NCBI RefSeq assembly: GCF_021151785.1
Contig: NZ_JAGKWP010000062.1
Span: 1 to 14,832 of the forward strand
Direction: 5' to 3'
Source of the DNA: Flavobacterium sp.
Lineage (GTDB): Bacteria; Bacteroidota; Bacteroidia; Flavobacteriales; Flavobacteriaceae
Length of the DNA stretch: 14,832 nucleotides
Positions 6,402-13,700 of the stretch are shown here, piece after piece. How positions within the stretch are numbered: the first letter of the stretch is position 1; each line of letters begins with the position of its first letter. A model generated the notes under the pieces. The model did no database searches. It worked only from the letters and a program-made list of their open reading frames with translations, and was not told where the DNA came from. The position numbers and the translations under genes are program-made.

Positions 6402-7552
6402 TATTCTTCGGTGTAATTTTGTTTTAATATCGCTTTTAAATAAAGAAAACCAAAAATTCCTGCTAGTAACGAAGAAAGTAAAATAATTAATTTAGCATGA
6501 TTAATTAATTCCACGTTTTCAAATGCTAATATCGTAATAAATATAGACATAGTAAATCCTATTCCTCCTAAGAAACCAACTCCAAAAACAACCTTCCAAT
6601 TCAAATCATTAGGCAATTTGCAAATGCCTATTTTAACCGCAAAAAGCGACAGTAAAAAAATCCCAATAGGTTTACCAATAATTAACCCTAAAGCTATTCC
6701 AATACTATAAGTTTCTTTTATAATTTCTGAAACAGAACCTGTCATATGTATAGCTGTATTAGCCAAAGCAAAAATAGGTAAAATGATAAAAGCCACTGGT
6801 TGATGTAAATAATGCTGCAAAATATAAGAAGTAGATGTTTTATCACCTTTTCCATAAGGAATTGCAAAAGCAAGTAATACACCTGTAATTGTCGCATGAA
6901 CTCCCGAATGCAACATAAAATACCACATAGCAATACCTCCGATAAGATACGGAATGAGATTTCGAACTTTAAAAAACTTACCTAAAGAATATAGCACAAC
7001 AAAAATTCCTAGCGAAATTAATAAATTAGTCCAAATTAGATTTTTAGTATAAAAAAGGGCAATAACCAAAATAGCACCTAAATCATCAATAACAGCTAGA
7101 GCAGTTAAAAATACTTTTAGAGACGTAGGCACTTTATTTCCTAATAATGATAAAATTCCAAGGGCAAAAGCAATATCTGTCGCCATAGGAATTCCTGCTC
7201 CAGATTGAGTTTGTGTTCCAAAATTAAAATATAAATAAATACCAGCTGGAACTAACATACCACCAATGGCGGCAAATATGGGTAATAAAGCATCTTTGAT
7301 GTTTGACAATTCACCTTGATAAATTTCACGTTCTAATTCAAGACCTATTAATAAAAAGAAAATGGTCATTAACCCATCGTTAATCCAATATTCTAGAGAT
7401 TGTCCCGCAATTGAAGACATCCAAAAATGGTGATAAAATTCACCCAAAGAAGAGTTTGCTATTACTAAAGACAAAGCAGTACAACAGATAAGTAGTACCC
7501 CACCTATTTTTTCACTTTGAAAAAAATCGATAAAAAGTTGGGTAATTTTCAT
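6401..7552 (-). CDS. nhaA: Na+/H+ antiporter NhaA
   Basis: A 383-residue inner-membrane antiporter (E. coli 388) with about a dozen hydrophobic segments. It exports Na+ or Li+ in exchange for protons. Key NhaA residues are all present: MATDIAFALGIL with D126 (E. coli D133), ALAVIDDLGAILVIALFYT with the ion-binding pair D156-D157 (D163-D164), SGVHATITG with H219 (pH-sensing H225), IGKPIGIFLL with K294 (K300), and GFLGGIGFTMSIFI near 327-340. It leads the nhaA-mgsA-maf group and overlaps mgsA by one base. A strong terminator of the kinase gene lies immediately upstream, so it probably has its own promoter. A marine or salt-exposed host would fit, but NhaA occurs widely. Confidence 0.97.
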   Translation of the reverse strand: MKITQLFIDFFQSEKIGGVLLICCTALSLVIANSSLGEFYHHFWMSSIAGQSLEYWINDGLMTIFFLLIGLELEREIYQGELSNIKDALLPIFAAIGGMLVPAGIYLYFNFGTQTQSGAGIPMATDIAFALGILSLLGNKVPTSLKVFLTALAVIDDLGAILVIALFYTKNLIWTNLLISLGIFVVLYSLGKFFKVRNLIPYLIGGIAMWYFMLHSGVHATITGVLLAFAIPYGKGDKTSTSYILQHYLHQPVAFIILPIFALANTAIHMTGSVSEIIKETYSIGIALGLIIGKPIGIFLLSLFAVKIGICKLPNDLNWKVVFGVGFLGGIGFTMSIFITILAFENVELINHAKLIILLSSLLAGIFGFLYLKAILKQNYTEE

Positions 7553-7583
7553 TTTCTAACAAATAAGGCTTATATAAGAATTA

Positions 7584-7591
7584 CAAAGTTA
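7584..7591 (-). promoter_or_regulatory. Candidate -7 element of nhaA
   Basis: TAACTTTG on the minus strand matches TAnnTTTG exactly, 31 bases before the nhaA ATG. No good TTTG lies at the -33 position, which falls in the kinase-gene terminator hairpin. A promoter is expected here because of that terminator, so the element is plausible but unproven. Confidence 0.35.
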
Positions 7592-7599
7592 AGAATAAT

Positions 7600-7633
7600 A
7601 AATAAAAAAGCTTTGGTTGTTTACCAAAGCTTT
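7600..7633 (-). terminator. Intrinsic terminator of the sugar-kinase gene
   Basis: Eleven perfect base pairs (AAAGCTTTGGT at 7607-7617 with ACCAAAGCTTT at 7623-7633) surround a 5-base loop. Read on the minus strand, the stem begins 8 bases after the kinase stop codon region and is followed by a run of T (TTTATTTATT). This is a textbook factor-independent terminator and separates the glycolysis group from nhaA-mgsA-maf. Confidence 0.92.
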
Positions 7634-7641
7634 AGTTACGA

Positions 7642-8493
7642 TTATTTATTTGCTACATGAAATTCAATTAATCCATCTATAGGTCTTCGGAGTACATTTC
7701 CCATTTGTATACCATATTCAGACAAAATAGCTTTCAATTCATCTTTTAAATAAAAAGCAATGGAGCCCACAAAATGAACGGGTACTTCTTTGCAATTTTC
7801 ATACTGCATGATGTAATTCTCTATGAAAGCAGTCATTTCTTCACGAATAAAACTTTGAAAAAGAACTTCTTCTTTATTTTTAATTAAAAACTCAGCAAAT
7901 GTAGCTAGATAAGCATTTGGATTAGGCTCTTTGTAAAAATTTTGCTTGATGACATCAGCGTCCAAATCGAAATCCTTTTCAAATTTTTCTACTAAATGTT
8001 TAGGCATTTTGTTGAAATAATACGCTCTTATTAAATGTCTTCCAAAACGATTTCCACTAGCGTCATCCATAGCGATATATCCTAAAGATTGTACTTTTTG
8101 GTGTAATACATGACCGTCAAAGTAACTACAATTAGAACCAGTACCTAAAATACAAACGATTGCTTGTTCATTTTTTGGTGTTGTTGCAAAAACGGCAGCA
8201 TAAGTATCTTCATATACAGTAATATTTGCATTTGAAAAATATTCTTGAAAAACATCTGTTAAAAAATTTTTCATTCTATCTGTTCCACAACCTGCTCCAT
8301 AAAAAAATAAATGAGTTGCTTTATCTTTATTTTGAGATATATCAAATTTATCTTCTAATCGAAAAAGAATTTCTTCTTTGGTTAAAACTTCTGGGTTCAA
8401 GCCTAAAGATTGCGTAGTAAAAATTACTTTTCCTTGCTCATCAATAGCAATCCAATCGGCTTTTGTAGAGCCACTATCAACTAATAATTTCAT
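7642..8493 (-). CDS. BadF/BadG/BcrA-type ATPase, probable N-acetylhexosamine kinase
   Basis: A 283-residue cytoplasmic ASKHA-fold kinase of the BadF/BadG/BcrA/BcrD family, the group containing eukaryote-like N-acetylglucosamine kinases. The phosphate-1 motif DSGSTKADW is at residues 6-14, FFYGAGCGT at 63-71, an EDTYAAVFAT segment with likely catalytic D96, the phosphate-2 motif ILGTGSNC at 115-122, MDDASGNRFGR at 142-152 (where relatives usually have GDEGSG), and the adenosine motif HFVGSIAFYL at 240-249. It has no Cys-rich iron-sulfur motif, which argues against a benzoyl-CoA-reductase activase. It follows gapA by 120 bases and ends at a strong terminator. Phosphorylation of GlcNAc, MurNAc or GlcN from wall recycling or chitin is the likeliest job, but the substrate is inferred. 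Confidence 0.85.
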   Translation of the reverse strand: MKLLVDSGSTKADWIAIDEQGKVIFTTQSLGLNPEVLTKEEILFRLEDKFDISQNKDKATHLFFYGAGCGTDRMKNFLTDVFQEYFSNANITVYEDTYAAVFATTPKNEQAIVCILGTGSNCSYFDGHVLHQKVQSLGYIAMDDASGNRFGRHLIRAYYFNKMPKHLVEKFEKDFDLDADVIKQNFYKEPNPNAYLATFAEFLIKNKEEVLFQSFIREEMTAFIENYIMQYENCKEVPVHFVGSIAFYLKDELKAILSEYGIQMGNVLRRPIDGLIEFHVANK

Positions 8494-8521
8494 GAATTTG
8501 TGTTAGCATTATAATTTCTTT

Positions 8522-8552
8522 CGAATGTACTTTATATTTTTAAAACTTGAAA
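8522..8552 (-). promoter_or_regulatory. Weak candidate promoter before the kinase gene
   Basis: On the minus strand TTTC (8552-8549) and TACATTCG (8529-8522) stand 19 bp apart. Each differs from the Bacteroidota consensus (TTTG, TAnnTTTG) by one base. The location, 28 bases before the ATG in a 120-base gap, suits a secondary promoter that would let the kinase be expressed apart from pfkA-gapA. Confidence 0.28.
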
Positions 8553-8590
8553 AAAAATAGTTAAAAAAATAACACACTATGTTGTTAGCA
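8549..8590 (-). terminator. Possible weak terminator after gapA
   Basis: Read on the minus strand after the gapA stop, a 5-bp AT-rich hairpin (8583-8587 with 8570-8574, 8-base loop) is followed by T7. A second imperfect AT-rich fold is followed by T8 ending at 8550. The stems are too weak for a strong terminator, so partial read-through into the kinase gene is likely. The rest of the 8494-8613 gap holds only the weak promoter candidate and a TGTTAGCA direct repeat (8501-8508, 8583-8590). Confidence 0.3.
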
Positions 8591-8613
8591 CACAATCTAA
8601 AAATGAATTGACT

Positions 8614-9624
8614 TTATTTCACATGGTGAATATGTACAGCTAAATCAATTAGTTTTGAAGAGTATCCATATTCATTATCATACCAAGAAACAAACTTAAA
8701 AAAAGTACTATTTAATCCAATACCTGCGCCTGCATCTACAATTGAAGTACGAGAATCAGATATGAAATCTTGAGAAACTACATCGTCTTCAGTAAAACCA
8801 AGAATCCCTTTCATACTAGTTTCAGCTGCCTTTTTCAAGACCCTCATAACCTCTTCATATGTTGTTTCTTTGGCTAATTTTACCGTTAAATCTACTACTG
8901 AAACATCAGCAGTAGGCACTCGCATAGACATACCCGTTAATTTACCATTCAATTCAGGAATTACTTTACCTACAGCTTTTGCTGCTCCCGTTGAAGCAGG
9001 AATTATATTTAACAAAGCTGCTCTACCTCCTCTAAAATCTTTCTTTGAAGGACCATCAACCGTTAATTGGGTAGCGGTTGTTGCATGAATAGTAGTCATT
9101 AACCCTTCTACAATTCCAAAATGATCGTTCAAAACTTTTGCTAATGGAGCTAAACAATTAGTTGTACACGAAGCGTTTGACACAATTTTATCGGTGGCTG
9201 TTACTTTATCATGATTTACCCCCATGACAAACATTGGAGCATCTGCAGATGGAGCTGATATTACCACTTTCTTGGCTCCTCCTTCAATATGAGCTTGCGC
9301 CTTTTCTAGTGTGGTAAATATTCCTGTACATTCCGCAACAATATCCACATTCACTTCTTTATCATCCCATTTAATTAATGTAGGATCTTTTTCAGCCGTT
9401 ACACGAATATATTTATCATTTACATATAATTTACCCTCAATTACTTCAACTTTCCCATTGAATTTTCCATGAACTGAATCATATTTTAAAAGGTAAGCCA
9501 AATGATCCACTGCTAATAAATCATTGATAGCAACTACTTCTACATTATCTCTATTAAACGTTTCTCTAAAAACAATTCTTCCAATTCTACCGAAACCGTT
9601 AATTCCTAATTTTACTTTTGACAT
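8614..9624 (-). CDS. gapA: Glyceraldehyde-3-phosphate dehydrogenase (NAD type)
   Basis: Oxidises glyceraldehyde-3-phosphate with phosphate and NAD+ to 1,3-bisphosphoglycerate. The 336 residues are typical. The Rossmann motif NGFGRIGR is at 9-16, with ND at 34-35, whose Asp favours NAD over NADP. The catalytic SNASCTTNCLAP gives Cys153, and TTIHATTATQ gives His180. DGPSKKDFRGGRAA (190-203) has the glycolytic-type Pro. SMRVPTADVSVVDL (233-246) and WYDNEYGYS (314-322) complete the signature. Sequence features are those of the catabolic GapA rather than an NADP anabolic GapB. It begins 23 bases after pfkA, and the gap is A-rich on the coding strand, a common translation-friendly leader in this phylum. 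The two genes should form one glycolytic operon. Confidence 0.98.
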   Translation of the reverse strand: MSKVKLGINGFGRIGRIVFRETFNRDNVEVVAINDLLAVDHLAYLLKYDSVHGKFNGKVEVIEGKLYVNDKYIRVTAEKDPTLIKWDDKEVNVDIVAECTGIFTTLEKAQAHIEGGAKKVVISAPSADAPMFVMGVNHDKVTATDKIVSNASCTTNCLAPLAKVLNDHFGIVEGLMTTIHATTATQLTVDGPSKKDFRGGRAALLNIIPASTGAAKAVGKVIPELNGKLTGMSMRVPTADVSVVDLTVKLAKETTYEEVMRVLKKAAETSMKGILGFTEDDVVSQDFISDSRTSIVDAGAGIGLNSTFFKFVSWYDNEYGYSSKLIDLAVHIHHVK

Positions 9625-9647
9625 ATTCTTATTTTTTCGTTTGTTTT

Positions 9648-10634
9648 TTAAATGGAGATGATATCCGATACTTTTACCAATTCATCATCTACCCTTGATT
9701 GTCCTTTTATTGCTTGCTCTAATGGTGTTAAAACTACCTTGTCAGCCAGAAGACCAACCATGTAATTCGTTTTACCGTCTAACAAAACTTCCACCGCTTT
9801 TACTCCAAGACGAGAAGCCAAAACCCGATCAAAGCAAGAAGGAGCTCCTCCACGTTGCATGTGACCAAGAACAGATACTCTTACGTCATAATCAGGCATA
9901 TTTTCTTCAACATAATCTTTAAGCTCAAAAACATTTTTACCTATTTTATCTCCTTCTGCAACAACCACAATAGAAGATGTTTTACCAGATTCTTTACTCT
10001 TTTTCAGAGAATCAATCAAGCGTTCTAAACCTAGATTCTCTTCAGGAATTAGAATTTCTTCAGCCCCACCGCCTATTCCTGCATTAAGCGCAATATGTCC
10101 AGCATCTCTTCCCATAACCTCTACGAAAAATAGGCGATTATGAGAATTAGCCGTGTCTCTAATTTTATCAATAGCTTCTACAACTGTGTTTAGAGCGGTA
10201 TCATATCCTAGTGTATGTGAGGTGCCATAGATATCATTATCTATTGTGCCAGGAATTCCAATAATAGGAAATTGAAATTCATTGTTAAATATCTCTGCTC
10301 CAGTAAAGGTTCCATCGCCTCCAATAACTACCAATGCATCTACTCCATTATCCTTTAAATGCAGATACGCCTGCTTACGACCTTCTTTATTCATAAAATC
10401 TTTCGAACGTGCTGATTTTAATATTGTCCCACCTTTGTTAATTATATTTTTAACTGTTCGTGGCCCCATCTCTTTAAAGTCACCTTCAATCATCCCTTGA
10501 TAGCCTCTGTAGATTCCGATACATTCGACATTATAATAAGCACAAGCTCTCACTACTGCACGAATAGCAGCATTCATTCCTGGAGCATCACCTCCTGATG
10601 TTAATACACCTATTTTTTTAATTGTTGTCGTCAT
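9648..10634 (-). CDS. pfkA: ATP-dependent 6-phosphofructokinase
   Basis: Phosphorylates fructose-6-phosphate with ATP, the committed step of glycolysis. The 328 residues agree with bacterial PfkA (E. coli 320). Motifs are IGVLTSGGDAPGMNAAIRAV (8-27), the nucleotide loop IGGDGT (104-109), the catalytic IPGTIDNDI (127-135) with D132 and D134, and EVMGRDAGHIAL (172-183). GGDGT together with PGTIDND is diagnostic of ATP use; pyrophosphate-dependent enzymes carry GGDD and PKTIDND. The ATG at 10634 leaves only seven residues before the conserved core, so a later start is impossible. It is first in the pfkA-gapA unit and follows tamB by 140 bases. TATTTTTG ends just 2 bases before the ATG (see findings). 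Confidence 0.97.
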   Translation of the reverse strand: MTTTIKKIGVLTSGGDAPGMNAAIRAVVRACAYYNVECIGIYRGYQGMIEGDFKEMGPRTVKNIINKGGTILKSARSKDFMNKEGRKQAYLHLKDNGVDALVVIGGDGTFTGAEIFNNEFQFPIIGIPGTIDNDIYGTSHTLGYDTALNTVVEAIDKIRDTANSHNRLFFVEVMGRDAGHIALNAGIGGGAEEILIPEENLGLERLIDSLKKSKESGKTSSIVVVAEGDKIGKNVFELKDYVEENMPDYDVRVSVLGHMQRGGAPSCFDRVLASRLGVKAVEVLLDGKTNYMVGLLADKVVLTPLEQAIKGQSRVDDELVKVSDIISI

Positions 10635-10695
10635 AACAAAAATATTATTATGTAAAATTAAGAAAGGGAATTAGTAAAATCATTATGAAAAAGTA

Positions 10696-10740
10696 AATTT
10701 TTTACGAAATTCTCAGTTTCAAACGATTTCGTTAAAAATT
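10696..10740. repeat. 15-base inverted repeat between tamB and pfkA
   Basis: AATTTTTTACGAAAT (10696-10710) and ATTTCGTTAAAAATT (10726-10740) pair at 14 of 15 positions around a 15-base loop, which itself holds a small GTTT-G-AAAC fold. It could end tamB transcription on the minus strand, since the second arm runs into TACTTTTTC. It could also act as an operator for pfkA. The 140-base gap (10635-10774) otherwise contains long A/T homopolymer runs next to the tamB stop. Confidence 0.6.
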
Positions 10741-10774
10741 TTTTAAAAAAAAACAAAAAAAGGCTATTTTATCC
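10741..10774 (-). terminator. Possible tamB terminator with long T tracts
   Basis: Directly after the tamB TAG, minus-strand GGATAAAATAGCC can form a very short imperfect hairpin (GG/CC and TA/TA pairs, one mismatch). It is followed by T7, G and T9. The tract is terminator-like but the stem is poor. The larger inverted repeat just downstream may do the work instead, or both may act together. Confidence 0.35.
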
Positions 10775-13700
10775 CTACTCGATTTCAGGAACGATAGGTT
10801 TCTCTATTTTTCGCTTAGGTTCATTGCTCTGACGTTTTCTAGTCTCCTCAATAAAATTAATCATGTCTGGAGAAATATCAGAATCTGGTAAGTGGTCGAT
10901 TGGATTATTAGTATTTACAGATTTACTTTTCTGTGACTTAAATAGTTTATGTAATAATTCTTTGAAATCATCAAAATCAACACTATAAGACAATCCTATG
11001 CCTTGTGTATATCCTGTATTTTGTCCAATAGAATAATAATTGACATCATTTTCTTTATTGAAGACATGAGCGGTTAGTGTTCCGTCATCATTCAACTTTA
11101 ACTCAACTTCTACATTTCCGACTACATATGATTGATTAACTCCACCTACAGGAACTCCTACGTTACCGTTAATACTTAATTTATCATTAATTTGAGTAGA
11201 AAGTGTTACTAAAGCTCGATCAGAAATTTCTCTTTGTCTATCCCCTACTTGATAATCTACTCCAAACTGCATTTTATTTTCACCATCAGATAAAACTTCA
11301 CCAAAGATACCTTTTGCAGTTTCTAAAAATGATCCATACCAAGCTGTATTATTAGCTGCGACAAAATTTCCTGTTGCTAATAAACCAAAAGCTTGTCTTT
11401 GACGGGTATCTTTATCTTGCAGGCGATAATCTATTTCACTTTTCAATGAAGATTGAACCGTTGGAAAATTGATATTAAAATCAGATTGAGGATTACTTAA
11501 ATCTCCGTTAATAGCAATAACAACTTCTGTTGGTACCTTTTTATTAATTGTAGAACTTTCAACTAATACGCCAGGATTAGCTTGTGTAACGTAAACTGCC
11601 TCTAAATCAAGAACAGCTCCTAATGGATCACCATCCCATCGAATAGTACCTCCTTCTTTAACTTTAAAATCTTTGTTAATTAAATTTCCATATCGAAATA
11701 GATATTTACCATCATACACTTGATAATCTCCTGTCATATTGAATTTTCCAAGTGTATTAATATTCATATTTATGGAACCTTCACCTCTACCTTTCATGGA
11801 ATGACCTGTTTCTCGATTTAATATAACTTCAATCTCTGCATCTCTAGTAATATCAAAGTTAAAATTCAGATCAATTCCTTGATAAGTTCTTGATGGTTTT
11901 GCTCCTTTCTTTAAACCATATTTTTCTTCATTAGTTAAAAAATGTAAATAACTTTCATCTCCAACTGTTTCTGAATCATTGACTGGAATTTTGATTGAAG
12001 TACCTTTAGCAGATTTACCATTTGCTTCAATAACTAGAGTTTCTACTGGTCCCTTTACTGTAGCGTATCCATCAAAATAAGCTTTTCCGTAGTAATATGT
12101 ATCATCAGAGTCTTTAGTATCTAAAACTAATAAACGATCAGAAGCAATCTTCAAATTCATTTCCCAATCCTCTAATTTATTATGTTTAATATTTCCACTT
12201 AAAACACCTCTTGTCTTTTCATTAACATCTTCAACATTTATATTTCTAAAAATGAATTGTTCTTCTGTTAAATCAATAATAGAATTTTTATCAAAATTAT
12301 AATCTACATTTAAATATGGAACTTTAAGTCCTGCATTATTTAGATACAGCACTCCATCAATTTCTGGATCTTCTAATGGACCAACGATATTGGCTCTACC
12401 GGAAGCAAAACCTCTAACATTATCAACAATTCCTTTTAAAAAACCTCCAATTGGTGCTATATTAAAACTTTGAAAACCTGCATCTAAAGACAATATTGGT
12501 TTTTGGTTTATAAATTCAACTATTCCAGAAGTATAAAAAGTTTCATTCTCTTCATTCAGTAAATTAGCATTTACATTGAATTTTCTAAAACTCTCATCTC
12601 CAGAGACATTTAACTTTAAATCACCTAATGCAATTTCATTGACTACTAAACTATCTACTTTCAAATTTGTAGACGGATCAAAAATATTCTTATTTTGTTT
12701 GTAAGTTACTGTTCCATTTACTTGTCCTCCAAAAGTTAAATTATCTAACTCAGGTGTAACTTTTGCTAAATCTACATTATCAAAAGTTAACGTAAAATCT
12801 TTAAAAGTAGAATCTTTCATAACACCTCTAAAATCGATAAATTGATCATTATGAGAAAGTGTTAATTTATTGAAATTAAAGTCTTTAAATTTTTTATCAA
12901 AAGTAATTTTATTGTCATCTGTATCTTGCTCATTAATAAACCATTGATACTTTTTAAATGTTATATCAGATTTTTTAAAACCAACCACAGATTGTTTATT
13001 TTCGTCTATAGTGTGATATAAGTTTAAATCATAAGTATCCTGTTTTTTGGGACCTCCTTTAAATTCAGTTCGAACAAAGAGAGTATCATTCATCGTTAAA
13101 TTAATCAAATTAAAATCTGAAACTGTATAACTATCCGTATTTATACTATCTAACTGAATATAAGTGTTATATAATGGATTTTTATTATCAATATCGATAT
13201 TAATATTATTAAATTTATTTCCAAAGGCATCAATCAAAGGCGATTTAAAATCAAACTGAAATAAACCTGCATCAGCATTAATTTTTCCTCTTGCAAATGT
13301 ATTTTCAGCAATTTGAACTTCTGGATAAAATACTTCTAAAATTTTATTGTAAATCGTAAAATCGAAGTCTAAAAACTGATTTCTTTGCAAAATATGTGGC
13401 GAATAATTGGCATACAAACTTCCAACTGCATTTTCAACAATTTTTCTAATTTGATTTACTTTATACTTTCCTACAATTCTACCAGAGATCATATCAGAAG
13501 AAGTAAGTGTAATTGTTCGTAAATTATCAGCATCAAAAACAGAAGTTACATGAGCATTTTCAAAAAAATAATGATTATTTTGATTGTTATAAGTAATCTT
13601 TTCAAGATCAATAGTTCCAGCTAAGTCGTCAAAAGAATTTCCTAAAGCTTTGATTTTAATGTTTCCAGAAAACTCAGATAAAGAATCTCTCTTATAAAGA

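Noticed and set aside
8226..8417. Short open frame antisense to the sugar kinase
   Set aside because: Low-complexity Leu/Lys-rich translation opposite a clear kinase gene; no start signal or family resemblance.
8501..8590. Direct repeat TGTTAGCA (8501-8508 and 8583-8590)
   Set aside because: Eight bases and two copies 82 bases apart are too little to claim an operator or attachment site.
9695..10500. Open frames antisense to pfkA
   Set aside because: They lie wholly inside a highly conserved enzyme gene and follow from its codon usage on the other strand.
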